From Rhodococcus erythropolis NBRC 15567 (lineage in GTDB: Bacteria; Actinomycetota; Actinomycetes; Mycobacteriales; Mycobacteriaceae), in the NCBI RefSeq assembly GCF_001552595.1, contig NZ_BCRM01000005.1:248001-312000 (forward strand): a DNA stretch of 64,000 bases, written 5' to 3'. Made by a program: the position numbers and the translations under genes. The stretch's first letter is position 1, and the number at the start of each line of letters is the position of its first letter. The notes beneath the pieces were generated by a model. That model had not been told where the DNA came from. It worked only from the letters and a program-made list of their open reading frames with translations, and ran no database searches. Below are positions 19,230 to 34,491 of this stretch, one piece after another.

Positions 19230-20015
19230 CTACATCGATCCCGTTGCGAGCAGACCGCCGTCGACCCGGACCGTTTCGCCGGTGATCCATGCCGCCGCGT
19301 CGGAGACGAGGAAGCCGACCAAGCCGGCAACGTCCTCGGGGGTGCCGAGCCGCTTCATCGGGTAGCCCGCCGACGCCTTGTCCTCGCCGGCAGCGACCAG
19401 GGCTGCCGCGAACTGCGTCTTGACGATCCCGGGTGCTACGGCATTCACACGAATCTTCGGTCCCAGTTGCCAGGCCAGTTCTTCCGTCAACCGGATGAGC
19501 GCAGCCTTCGACGCGCCGTACGCCGCGATGACGCCCGTCGACCGGATCCCGGCCACACTTGCCAGGTTGACGACGGCTCCACCGTGTTCGCCCATCCACG
19601 CCCGATGTGCTTGTTGGACGTAACCGAGGGCGGCAACCACGTTCACGTCGAAGATCTTGCGCACGGCGTCGAGGTCCGCCTCCATGAGCGAACCGAAGAC
19701 GGGATTGATTCCGGTGTTGTTGACCAGAATGTCGAGCGAACCGAACTCGGCGACGGCGCGGTCGACGGCACCGGATCGGGCCTCGGCATCGGCTGCGTTG
19801 CCCGCGAATGCGACGACCTTGCCGCCGTGCCCCAGATCGGACAGTTCGGATGCAGCAGCCTCGAGGGGCTCCGGCTTGCGGGCTGTGATCAAGACGTCGG
19901 CGCCGCGAGCGAGGAGTTCGGCGGCGACAGCTTTGCCGATTCCGCGACTTGCGCCGGTGACGATGGCGGCGCGGCCTTCGAGGTCGCGAGGACGAGTGCT
20001 GTTTTCGCTAGTCAT
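19230..20015 (-). CDS. Short-chain dehydrogenase/reductase
   Basis: 261-residue classical SDR: TGASRGIG nucleotide loop (20-27), NNTG (99-102), and the catalytic Ser153, Tyr166 and Lys170 (AYGASK). The C-terminal AWITGETVRVDGG is typical of FabG-like members. The substrate cannot be read from sequence. It lies directly upstream of the lycopene cyclase on the same strand (11 bp gap) and is divergent from the ABC-F gene, sharing a 129-bp intergenic region. A carotenoid or keto-substrate role is only suggested by the neighbour. Confidence 0.88.
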   Translation of the reverse strand: MTSENSTRPRDLEGRAAIVTGASRGIGKAVAAELLARGADVLITARKPEPLEAAASELSDLGHGGKVVAFAGNAADAEARSGAVDRAVAEFGSLDILVNNTGINPVFGSLMEADLDAVRKIFDVNVVAALGYVQQAHRAWMGEHGGAVVNLASVAGIRSTGVIAAYGASKAALIRLTEELAWQLGPKIRVNAVAPGIVKTQFAAALVAAGEDKASAGYPMKRLGTPEDVAGLVGFLVSDAAAWITGETVRVDGGLLATGSM

Positions 20016-20144
20016 GTCCCGAACGTTAGCGGACTCACACGCTCCTGGTCGGAACGACCGTCAGGTCACGGTAAAATCGATAGTTCTTGTGTCTGTAGTC
20101 AGGCATTGTTTACCCGTATTCGTCGTTTTTCCTGAGGAGTTTGC
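20016..20144. promoter_or_regulatory. Divergent promoter region, SDR and ABC-F
   Basis: 129 bp between divergent starts. On the plus strand TAAAAT at 20072-20077 is a good -10 candidate; no strong -35 is seen at 17-18 bp upstream. The TTG start of the ABC-F gene at 20145 has a clear TGAGGAG ribosome site at 20133-20139, five bases upstream, which decides this unusual start. Confidence 0.4.
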
Positions 20145-21776
<1,632 letters not shown>

Positions 21777-21777
21777 C

Positions 21778-21827
21778 CCCCTGTGCGCCTTTTTGGTAGT
21801 GGGAACTACCAAAAAGGCGCACAGGGG
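21778..21827. terminator. Bidirectional terminator, ABC-F and acnR
   Basis: Perfect 23-bp inverted repeat: arms 21778-21800 and 21805-21827 around a GGGA loop, starting 2 bp after the ABC-F stop. Each arm carries an internal T5/A5 block, so either strand shows a stem with a U-run. A smaller hairpin (GGGGC-GAA-GCCCC, 21824-21836) abuts it. It lies between convergent genes and probably stops both transcripts. Confidence 0.8.
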
Positions 21828-21836
21828 CGAAGCCCC

Positions 21837-22403
21837 TCAATCTCGCCGCCGCACCGATTCCTCGACCAGATCGAGAACTGCCGAAAGGTTGTCGACGCCG
21901 TGGCCGGAGGCGATTCTCGCGACCAGGCCGTCCATCACCAGATCCAGGTATCCGATCAGAATTTCGGTGGGAACGTCGTCACGGAGTCTGCCGGCCGATT
22001 TCTGTCTGGCGAGGCGCGCACTGGTCGCTTCCGTCAGTTCTACGGAGCGCTGTGACCACTTCTCGCGGAAGTCGGCGTCATTGCGCAGTCGACGCGCTAT
22101 CTCCAGTCGCGTTCCCAGCCAATCGAATTGATCGGGCTGCGCGAGCATGTCCCGCATGACCTGGACGAGGCCCTCTTCGGCGACGACATCTGCCATCCGG
22201 CTCGCATCCTCGCTTGCGAGAGCGAGGAACAGGCCGTCCTTGTCCTTGAAGTGATGAAAGATCGCTCCTCGGGACAAACCGGTGACTTCTTCGAGACGGC
22301 GAACTGTGGCGCCGTCGTAGCCGTATTCCGCAAAGCAGCGGCGGGCGCCGTCAAGGATCTGACTGCGCCGTGCCGCGAGATGGTCTTCACTGACCTTGGG
22401 CAC
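21837..22403 (-). CDS. acnR: TetR-family repressor AcnR
   Basis: 188 residues: N-terminal TetR helix-turn-helix (TVRRLEEVTGLSRGAIFHHF, about 33-52) and an all-helical ligand domain. It sits directly downstream of aconitase on the same strand, the arrangement of Corynebacterium acn-acnR and M. tuberculosis Rv1475c-Rv1474c. In C. glutamicum AcnR represses acn by binding a 16-bp imperfect palindrome; a close match is found upstream of acn here (25492-25507). Identification rests on family plus context plus operator. A hairpin lies between acn and this gene, so its expression is probably lower than that of acn. Confidence 0.9.
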   Translation of the reverse strand: MPKVSEDHLAARRSQILDGARRCFAEYGYDGATVRRLEEVTGLSRGAIFHHFKDKDGLFLALASEDASRMADVVAEEGLVQVMRDMLAQPDQFDWLGTRLEIARRLRNDADFREKWSQRSVELTEATSARLARQKSAGRLRDDVPTEILIGYLDLVMDGLVARIASGHGVDNLSAVLDLVEESVRRRD

Positions 22404-22443
22404 GTTGTTGTCCTCGTCTCGCGCTTTCTTTGTGCTCTGAACG

Positions 22444-22482
22444 CACGTGGCGGACTCAGCACCTCGCTGAGTCCGCCACGTG
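22444..22482 (-). terminator. Hairpin between acn and acnR
   Basis: Perfect 17-bp stem (22444-22460 with 22466-22482), loop ACCTC. No T-run follows on the minus strand, so it may act as an mRNA-stabilising or attenuating hairpin at the acn 3' end and not as a full terminator. Confidence 0.6.
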
Positions 22483-22504
22483 GGTTAGAGCAGGGCTCGG
22501 TTGA

Positions 22505-25762
<3,258 letters not shown>

Positions 25763-26353
25763 ATGTCTGCTCCTACCAATCACGCTTTTGCGCCTGTGCA
25801 CGTGAAGTCCCCGTTGCACGTCGCTGTTCCGTCGGATGTCGATCTCGACGACGTGCTCGCGGACCTTTCGACGGACGGCGTCTCCGCCCCGGAGTCCGAT
25901 GTTGTGGGGCTGACTGCGGTGGTGACCGACGCCCGTGAACGTGGTGTCGACTTGAGCGTCGTGGTGGTCGACGCAAATCCGGGCCGGCCGTCCGATCTTC
26001 GCGACCTGGCCACGACGGTCGGCAAAACCGAAGGCGGCACGGTTCTCGTTCTGAGCCCAGACTGGATGGGTAGCTACAGCGACTCGATCAGTCGCGTGCA
26101 GCTCGAAACCGCGCAGGACCGATCTTTCGGAGAAAGCGCGAGCGTGACCGCGGACCGCTTCTCGCACGAGATCGTGGCGCCGGGTCCGCCGTGGACGCTT
26201 TACACGGTCCTTGTCATCGCACTGGTTGCGGTTATTGCCGGAATTACCTTTGCCGTCAAGTGGCGGCGAGAGCCGGAAAACGCGCAAACCAGACATGTCG
26301 CGTCGACTTCAGAAACGGCGACATCTTCCGACCACCGGGCCGATTCCGTCTGA
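25763..26353 (+). CDS. Rv1476-like single-pass membrane protein
   Basis: 196 residues with an N-terminal globular part and one membrane segment near 146-166 (TLYTVLVIALVAVIAGITF) followed by basic KWRREP and a short polar tail, so the large domain is probably extracytoplasmic if the positive side stays in. No signal peptide precedes it. Content and position (between acn and ripA) match the uncharacterised M. tuberculosis Rv1476 family. Function unknown; the constant neighbourhood with RipA suggests an envelope role. It is followed by a strong terminator, so it is a single-gene transcript separate from ripA. Confidence 0.75.
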   Translation: MSAPTNHAFAPVHVKSPLHVAVPSDVDLDDVLADLSTDGVSAPESDVVGLTAVVTDARERGVDLSVVVVDANPGRPSDLRDLATTVGKTEGGTVLVLSPDWMGSYSDSISRVQLETAQDRSFGESASVTADRFSHEIVAPGPPWTLYTVLVIALVAVIAGITFAVKWRREPENAQTRHVASTSETATSSDHRADSV

Positions 26354-26750
26354 CCTTGGTCCTTTTGCGAGATTTTCAGTAACTCGTCGAAAACAGGTAC
26401 TCACCGCTGTTTGCGGTGAGTACCTGCCCTTTTTGGTACCTGCATGCCATTCGACCAGCTCAAATACCGTTTGTGTTATTTGTGGCTAAAGTTTCCAAAG
26501 AACGCTTGAGTGTCGTACGGTACAACTGGCACTTTTTGGGGAAGAAGTGTCGCAGACAGGCTGATGTTGTTCGACGCGTACTTGTCGGTTGCCTTGTTCT
26601 CGAGGTGTCGACGGTGGCGTTCGTACGGCACGTCCAGGTCGACGAGCAGCTCTCGGGCTGTGGGCGACCGGTGCTTGGTCTGCGCATTCCCTCCCCGCAC
26701 GGATCGGCGACCCAGCGGGCCGTGGCGTTACACGCGAGGGAGAGTTATTT
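26354..26750 (+). other. Terminator and long ripA upstream region
   Basis: 397 bp without a credible gene. A textbook terminator occupies 26394-26434. The remaining 316 bp before the ripA GTG are open to a long 5' leader; TTGTGT near 26471 followed by TAAAGT is a possible promoter. The frame open from 26589 is read as an upstream extension, not coding. I could not match the known c-di-AMP (ydaO) riboswitch core. Confidence 0.55.
26394..26434 (+). terminator. Rho-independent terminator after the Rv1476-like gene
   Basis: Perfect 14-bp stem (26394-26407 with 26413-26426), loop TGTTT, followed directly by CCCTTTTT. It lies 40 bp after the stop of the upstream gene. Confidence 0.9.
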
Positions 26751-28352
26751 GTGAGGCAAGTAACACGTGGCGGCGAGTCCCGTCGTGGTCCTTCCCGTAA
26801 GTCGATGCGCCTGGCGCAACTGGTCATCGGATTCGGCGTTGTCGGGTCCCTGATCGTCGGTACGCCCGCCATGTCCTCGGCCGTACCACCGCCGCCGCCG
26901 AATCCGAGTGACTCGGACATCGCTGCGGCCGATTCGCAGGTCTCGTCGAGCGTCGGCACCGTCAGCGCGCTCATCAATCAAGTCGCATCGGCCAACGAAC
27001 AGTTGTCGGCACTCGACAACGAAGTTGCGATCAAGCGTGAAGACGTCAACAAGACGCTCGTGGATCTGCAGAACGCTCGCGGCGCCGCAGACACCGCAGC
27101 GCAGGCCGTCGGCGTCACCAAACAAGCTCTTAAGGACGCGTCGGCGCAGATCGAGGTCGCTCAGACGGACTTCGACAAGTACGCACGCTCGAGCTACGTC
27201 AAGGGCACCAACACCGCGTCCATCTCGTCGTTCCTCGACGCCAAGGGCCCGGGCGACGTCCTCGACCGCGCGCAGGTCCTCAAACTGCTCGCCAATACGC
27301 AGAGCGCAGTGCTTGACGGTCTCCAACGAGCACGTACCGAGCAGGCGAACAAGGACTCCGCGACCCGCCAGGCAAAGCAGCAGGCCGACGCTGCCGCCGA
27401 GGTCGCGGCACAACTGAAGGATCTGGCCGAGCAGGCGATTCAGATCGCGCGCAACGCTCTCGATCAGCAGGTTGCCAAGAAGGCCGCGATCGAAGCCGAG
27501 CGGAACTCCGCTCAGGCTCAGCTCGACGCCGCCCGCAATGCAGTCGCAAGTTTGCAGGGCCAACGCCAGGCGTATGCGACGTGGGACGAGCAGCGTCGCG
27601 CCGAGGAAGCTCATCAGAAGGCTCTCGAAGCTGCCGCCAAGGAAGCTGCCGCACAGGCTGCTGCCCGCGCAGCTGCCGACCAGGCCGCCAAGGATCGAGC
27701 TGCAGCACTGGCAGCGGCTCAGCGTCCGCACACCGCTGTGGAAGACCCGACTCCGACCGTCATCCCGGACGACGACGACACCTGGACTGACGAGGAAACC
27801 GGGACCGACGAGGAAACAGGCACGGACGAAGAGACCGGCACCGAAGAGGAAACGGTCACGACGCCCAAGCCCACCACCCCCAAGCCGACGACGCCGAAGC
27901 CCAGCACGCCGAAGCCTTCCGTTACCGGAAGCGCTGCAATCGAATCCGTCATCGACCGCGGAATGTCTCAGCTCGGCGTGCAGTACGCCTGGGGCGGAGG
28001 CGACGAAAACGGTCCGACGCGAGGCATCCGTGACGGCGGCGTCGCCGACAGTTACGGCGACTTCAACAAGGTCGGTTTCGACTGCTCCGGCTTGATGATC
28101 TACGCCTTCGCCGGCATCGGAATCTCGCTGCCGCACTACACCGGCTATCAGTACACCGCGGGCACGCAGGTTCCGTCTTCGGAGATGAAACGCGGCGACA
28201 TGATCTTCTACGGTCCCAACGCCAGCCAGCACGTGGCGCTCTACCTCGGTAACGGGCAGATGCTCGAGGCACCACAATCCGGTTCGAGTGTCATGGTCTC
28301 CCCGGTTCGCTGGGGCGGAATGACGCCGTACGCCGTCCGACTGGTGTCCTGA
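26751..28352 (+). CDS. ripA: RipA-like NlpC/P60 peptidoglycan endopeptidase
   Basis: 533 residues from GTG 26751, chosen because GAGGGA lies 9 bases upstream and a signal peptide follows at once (RKSMRLAQLVIGFGVVGSL, cleavage near SSA-VP). Order: signal peptide; long coiled-coil domain (about 45-325); acidic then Thr/Pro/Lys-rich linker (repeats of DEETGT and TTPKP, about 340-390); C-terminal NlpC/P60 domain with catalytic Cys445 (FDCSGL) and His494 (SQHVALYL). It should cut the D-iGlu-mDAP bond of wall peptides during septum splitting, as RipA does in mycobacteria. The coiled coil probably controls activity. The next gene is MoxR with no RipB-like gene between. Confidence 0.93.
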   Translation: MRQVTRGGESRRGPSRKSMRLAQLVIGFGVVGSLIVGTPAMSSAVPPPPPNPSDSDIAAADSQVSSSVGTVSALINQVASANEQLSALDNEVAIKREDVNKTLVDLQNARGAADTAAQAVGVTKQALKDASAQIEVAQTDFDKYARSSYVKGTNTASISSFLDAKGPGDVLDRAQVLKLLANTQSAVLDGLQRARTEQANKDSATRQAKQQADAAAEVAAQLKDLAEQAIQIARNALDQQVAKKAAIEAERNSAQAQLDAARNAVASLQGQRQAYATWDEQRRAEEAHQKALEAAAKEAAAQAAARAAADQAAKDRAAALAAAQRPHTAVEDPTPTVIPDDDDTWTDEETGTDEETGTDEETGTEEETVTTPKPTTPKPTTPKPSTPKPSVTGSAAIESVIDRGMSQLGVQYAWGGGDENGPTRGIRDGGVADSYGDFNKVGFDCSGLMIYAFAGIGISLPHYTGYQYTAGTQVPSSEMKRGDMIFYGPNASQHVALYLGNGQMLEAPQSGSSVMVSPVRWGGMTPYAVRLVS

Positions 28353-28502
28353 CCGTCAGAGGAAATGCCGCTGACACCCGCATTGTCAGGGAACTATCAA
28401 GTTCCCGACGTGGTGTTACGGCATCGAGCGCAACTACCTGGAATAGTTGACGGGGAACACGTTACTGTCGGTACTTTTCTAGGTGAAAGCGATGGATTCT
28501 TG

Positions 28503-29699
28503 GTGACCTCACGTGAAGATTCGGTCGGAACGGTCGACGTAAGCAAGGCGAGCGGAAGTGCGGACGGAGCAGCACCTTCCCTGGCAGCCGACGTTCAGAC
28601 CTTGGAACGAGCGATCTACGAGGTCAAGCGAGTCATCGTCGGGCAGGACCGGCTTGTCGAGCGCATTCTCGTCGGACTTCTCGCCAAGGGGCACGTCCTC
28701 CTCGAAGGCGTACCCGGTGTCGCCAAGACGCTGGCCGTCGAGACTTTCGCGAAGGTCGTCGGCGGTTCGTTCTCCCGCGTCCAGTTCACCCCCGACCTGG
28801 TGCCAACCGACCTCATCGGCACGCGCATCTACCGTCAGGGCCGCGAGGAGTTCGACACCGAACTCGGACCCGTCGTCGCCAACTTCGTGTTGGCCGACGA
28901 GATCAACCGTGCCCCGGCCAAGGTGCAGTCCGCGCTCCTCGAGGTGATGGCAGAACGCCACGTCTCGATCGGTGGCAAGCGGTACCACATGCCCGATCCG
29001 TTCCTGGTGATGGCGACACAGAACCCCATCGAGAACGAGGGTGTCTATCCGCTCCCCGAGGCGCAGCGCGACCGCTTCCTGTTCAAGATCCTCGTCGACT
29101 ACCCGACAGTCGAGGAAGAACGCGAAATCGTCTACCGGATGGGTGTGGCAGCCCCGGAGCCGCACCAGATCCTCGGTCCGGAGGAGTTGGTCAGGCTCCA
29201 ACGCGTCGCCAGCAACGTCTTCGTCCACCACGCGCTCGTCGACTACGTGGTCAGGGTCATCGCCGCTACGCGTACGCCGCGTGAGGTCGGACTCGAGGAC
29301 GTCGCGGGCTGGATCGCGTACGGCGCCTCACCCCGCGCGACGCTCGGCATCATCGCCGCGTCGCGGGCTCTCGCTCTCGTCCGCGGCCGCGACTACGTCG
29401 TGCCGCAAGACGTCATCGAGGTGATCCCGGACGTGTTGCGCCACCGCCTCGTTCTTTCCTACGACGCCATGGCCGACGAGGTGACTCCCGACGCGGTCAT
29501 CGCCCGGGTGCTGCAGACCGTCGGACTGCCGCAGATCGCCGCGCGGCCTGTTCCTACCGTTCCCGGTCCGCCTCAGCAGGGCGCACCGCAGGCACCTCAG
29601 TTCAACGCACAGGGCACCGCGAATCCACAGGGCACAGTCAATCCACAGGGAAACGGCGCGCCGATCGCGACCGCTGAGACGATGAGTCGCCCGCAGTGA
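28503..29699 (+). CDS. moxR1: MoxR-family AAA+ ATPase
   Basis: MoxR AAA+ ATPase: Walker A EGVPGVAKT (about residue 68 from this start), Walker B LADEINRAP, sensor VMATQNP, and a Pro/Gln/Asn-rich C-terminal tail. MoxR proteins act as chaperone-like ATPases with VWA-domain partners, which follow here. The start is uncertain: the frame is open from ATG 28365, but the segment 28365-28500 has no family similarity and TTGACG at 28446 could be a promoter; GTG 28503 (or TTG 28500) gives a length like Rv1479. The DUF58 gene overlaps the stop by 4 nt. Confidence 0.88.
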   Translation: MTSREDSVGTVDVSKASGSADGAAPSLAADVQTLERAIYEVKRVIVGQDRLVERILVGLLAKGHVLLEGVPGVAKTLAVETFAKVVGGSFSRVQFTPDLVPTDLIGTRIYRQGREEFDTELGPVVANFVLADEINRAPAKVQSALLEVMAERHVSIGGKRYHMPDPFLVMATQNPIENEGVYPLPEAQRDRFLFKILVDYPTVEEEREIVYRMGVAAPEPHQILGPEELVRLQRVASNVFVHHALVDYVVRVIAATRTPREVGLEDVAGWIAYGASPRATLGIIAASRALALVRGRDYVVPQDVIEVIPDVLRHRLVLSYDAMADEVTPDAVIARVLQTVGLPQIAARPVPTVPGPPQQGAPQAPQFNAQGTANPQGTVNPQGNGAPIATAETMSRPQ

Positions 29700-30684
29700 C
29701 CGAAGGCCGCGACGGTGGCCAGGCGACACCCGCCGGATCCACCGGTTCGCCGCCGTCGTTCCGATCCGGCGAGCTCAGCGATCCCAAACTCACCGCTGCG
29801 CTGCGCACCCTCGAGCTGACGGTTCGTCGTCGCCTCGACGGTGTGCTGCACGGCGATCACCTCGGCCTGATTCCCGGCCCGGGTTCGGAACCGGGTGACG
29901 CCCGCGAGTATCAGCCGGGCGACGACGTGCGGCAGATGGATTGGTCCGTGACCGCGCGGACGACGCACCCACACGTGCGCCAGTCGGTCGCGGATCGTGA
30001 GCTCGAGACGTGGCTTGTCATCGACCTGTCTGCGAGTCTCGACTTCGGGACCGCCGGATGCGAGAAGCGCGACCTGGTTGTCGCCGCAGCCGCGGCGATC
30101 ACTCACCTGACCAGCTCGGGCGGTAACCGCGTCGGCGCCATCATCTCGACGGGCGCCCAGACAACTCGAATTCCGGCCCGTGGTGGGCGCATTCACGCAC
30201 AGGCGATGCTCCGCAAGATCGCGACGACTCCGCACGCTCCGGACGGGGTACGCGGTGATCTGGTCGGCGCGATCGAAGCGCTCAGACGCCCACAGCGTCG
30301 GCGCGGACTCGCGGTCGTCATCAGCGACTTCCTCGGGCCGATCGACTGGGAACGCTCGCTGCGCGCCATTTCGGGACGTCACGACGTGCTCGGCGTCGAG
30401 GTGGTAGATCCGCGCGACCTCGAACTTCCGGACGTCGGCGACGTGGTGCTCCACGATCCCGAGTCCGGCCGGACCAGAGAATTCACCACGACGCCGCAAC
30501 TGCGCGCCGACTTCGCCAGAGTCGCCGCCGAGCACCGCGTCGAGGTCAGGCAAGCTCTACGTCGTTGCGGCGCACCGCTCATGTCCCTGCACACCGATCG
30601 GGACTGGATCGCCGACGTCGTGAGATTCATCTCGGCACGCCGACACAGTTATGGTGCCGGCGCCGGAACTGGGGGCGTTCGTTC

Positions 30685-30688
<4 letters not shown>
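29696..30688 (+). CDS. DUF58 domain protein
   Basis: 330 residues starting at GTG 29696 inside the moxR stop (GTGA). The DUF58 core is clear: [17 protein letters not shown] followed by [19 protein letters not shown], which resembles a degenerate VWA metal site. Family members work with MoxR ATPases and VWA proteins, here encoded on both sides, as in Rv1479-Rv1480-Rv1481. The client proteins of this set are unknown; placement behind ripA suggests an envelope or cell-division role. No membrane segment is seen, unlike many DUF58 proteins. Confidence 0.86.
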
Positions 30689-32485
<1,797 letters not shown>

Positions 32486-32539
32486 CCCGCTTTTCGCACA
32501 CACACCTTTCTCGTACGTCTGAAATCAGGAGGACATCTC

Positions 32540-33337
32540 ATGGGCGGTTTGCTCGAGGGTAAGACCATTCTTGTCACCGGCATCATCACCGATTCGTCGA
32601 TCGCGTTCCACGTGGCCAAGGTCGCGCAGGAGCAGGGTGCGAAGGTGCTGATCACCGGATTCGATCGTCTGCGCCTCATCGATCGCATCGCCCAGCGACT
32701 GCCGCAGCCCGTGCCGCCGGCAATCTCGCTCAACGTCCAGAGCTCGGAGGATCTCGCATCTCTCGCCGAGCGTGTGCGCGAGCTGGCTCCCGAGGGTATC
32801 GACGGCGTGGTCCACTCGATCGGCTTCGCTCCCCGCTCCTGCCTGGGAAGCCCGTTCATGGACGCGCCGTGGGAAGACGTGGCGGTCGCACTCGAGGTGT
32901 CCGCATACTCGTACAGCGCACTGGCCAAGGCCTTGCTGCCGGTGCTCAACGACAACGCGTCCATCGTCGGAATGGACTTCGATCCGGCACGCGCAATGCC
33001 CTTCTACAACTGGATGGGTGTCTCCAAGGCAACCCTCGAGGCCGTCAACCGTTACGTGGCCAAAGAGGTGGGCGTCCGCGGCATCCGCTCGAACCTGGTG
33101 TCCTCCGGCCCGATCAAGACCCTGGCCGCCAAGGCCATTGCCGGCGACAGCACCGGTCCGGGCGCGGAGTTGGACAAGCTGAACACCGCATGGGACGGTG
33201 CTGCGCCCATCGGCTGGGACGTCGACGATCGCGAGCCGGTCGCCAAAACGGTCTGCACCGTTCTCTCGGATTGGTTGCCCGGCACGACCGCGTCGATCAT
33301 CTACGTCGACGGCGGCTTCCACGCGATGGTCGGCTAG
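32540..33337 (+). CDS. inhA: InhA, enoyl-ACP reductase
   Basis: 265 residues, NADH-dependent trans-2-enoyl-ACP reductase of FAS-II. Key InhA positions are conserved: Ser93 in HSIGFAP (InhA Ser94), Phe147 in MDFDP (Phe149), Tyr156 in YNWMG and Lys163 (Tyr158, Lys165). A perfect AGGAGG at 32528-32533 sets the start. Together with fabG1 this supports synthesis of mycolic acids. Divergence from M. tuberculosis InhA is greatest in the 195-215 substrate loop, in line with shorter rhodococcal mycolates (inference). Confidence 0.96.
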   Translation: MGGLLEGKTILVTGIITDSSIAFHVAKVAQEQGAKVLITGFDRLRLIDRIAQRLPQPVPPAISLNVQSSEDLASLAERVRELAPEGIDGVVHSIGFAPRSCLGSPFMDAPWEDVAVALEVSAYSYSALAKALLPVLNDNASIVGMDFDPARAMPFYNWMGVSKATLEAVNRYVAKEVGVRGIRSNLVSSGPIKTLAAKAIAGDSTGPGAELDKLNTAWDGAAPIGWDVDDREPVAKTVCTVLSDWLPGTTASIIYVDGGFHAMVG

Positions 33338-33409
33338 TAGCACCCCTTCTACTACACAGGTGAGTACCCGGGTGACCCCCGCCGAACGGCATCACGCAAG
33401 ATTGAACTC

Positions 33410-34474
33410 ATGACCGCAAGTATGGACATGCAGTTCGATGCTCTTCTCGTTTTGTCGTTCGGCGGTCCCGAAAAACCCGCAGACGTACGGCCGTTCCTCG
33501 AAAACGTCACGCGCGGTAGGGGAGTGCCACCGGAGCGGCTCGACGCCGTTGTCGAGCACTACATGCATTTCGGTGGAGTTTCGCCCATCAACGCGCTCAA
33601 CCGAGACCTGATCGAACGGGTCGAAGGTGAGTTGGCAGCAGCCGGCGTGGACCTGCCCGTGTACTTCGGCAACCGCAACTGGCACCCGATGGTCGAAGAC
33701 ACCGTCGCCAAGATGCGCGAGGACGGTGTCCGCAATGCCGCCGTGTTCGCCACGTCGGCGTGGGGCGGTTACTCGGGATGTCGGCAGTACCACGAGGACA
33801 TCGTCCGTGCCCGTGAAGCCGTCGGTGACGGCGCACCGACGCTGACAAAACTTCGCCAGTACTACGACCATCCGCTCGTCGTCGGCGCGTTCGCCGACGG
33901 TGTGCGCGCGGCCCGCGCAGAGTTGCCCGAAGCGACTCGCGATACCGCGCGCCTGGTGTTCACGGCGCATTCGGTCCCGAGTGCCGCAGACCGCAATGCA
34001 GGGCCGCCGGCAGAGGGCGGAAACCTCTACAGCCGACAGGTTGCCGAGGCTGCGAAGTTGGTTGCCGAGGCCGTCGGCGTCGAAGATTTTGATCTGGTGT
34101 GGCAGTCGCGATCAGGCCCGCCGCAGGTTCCGTGGCTCGACCCCGACATCTGTGATCACCTGGATACGCTGTCCGCCAAGGACGTTCGCGCCGTGATCGT
34201 GTGTCCTGTCGGTTTCGTCTCCGATCACCTCGAAGTGGTGTGGGACCTGGACACCGAGGCCAAGGACAAGGCGGCCGAACTCGGTATGGATTTCGTGCGC
34301 GCCGCGACACCCGGCCGCGATCAGCGTTTTGCGCAGCTGGTGCCCACGCTCGTTCGGGAACTGGCCGACGCCGAGCAGCCACTGCGATTGGGGGTCGAGC
34401 CGCTGCTCGGCTCGACCACCAACGGTCTCTCGTGTGCGGTGAACTGCTGCGCGGCCGTTCAGCGCCCCCGCTGA
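33410..34474 (+). CDS. hemH: Ferrochelatase (coproporphyrin III type)
   Basis: 354 residues. It inserts Fe2+ into porphyrin; actinobacterial members use coproporphyrin III (CpfC). Catalytic features include FTAHSVP with the metal-site His and [10 protein letters not shown] with the Glu. Cys124 (SGCRQY) and the C-terminal cluster CAVNCC (342-347) are the likely [2Fe-2S] ligands found in actinobacterial enzymes. It follows inhA by 72 bp, as hemZ (Rv1485) follows inhA in M. tuberculosis, so it may share the fabG1-inhA transcript. Confidence 0.95.
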   Translation: MTASMDMQFDALLVLSFGGPEKPADVRPFLENVTRGRGVPPERLDAVVEHYMHFGGVSPINALNRDLIERVEGELAAAGVDLPVYFGNRNWHPMVEDTVAKMREDGVRNAAVFATSAWGGYSGCRQYHEDIVRAREAVGDGAPTLTKLRQYYDHPLVVGAFADGVRAARAELPEATRDTARLVFTAHSVPSAADRNAGPPAEGGNLYSRQVAEAAKLVAEAVGVEDFDLVWQSRSGPPQVPWLDPDICDHLDTLSAKDVRAVIVCPVGFVSDHLEVVWDLDTEAKDKAAELGMDFVRAATPGRDQRFAQLVPTLVRELADAEQPLRLGVEPLLGSTTNGLSCAVNCCAAVQRPR

Positions 34475-34491
34475 CGGAAGCTTTCCGACGC

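Noticed and set aside
26435-26750. ydaO/c-di-AMP riboswitch before ripA
   Set aside because: Neither the GGGGTGAAT-like nor the second conserved core can be found; left as an unexplained leader.
28365-28502. N-terminal extension of MoxR
   Set aside because: The frame is open but the extra residues show no MoxR similarity, the ribosome site is too close to ATG 28365, and a promoter-like TTGACG lies inside.
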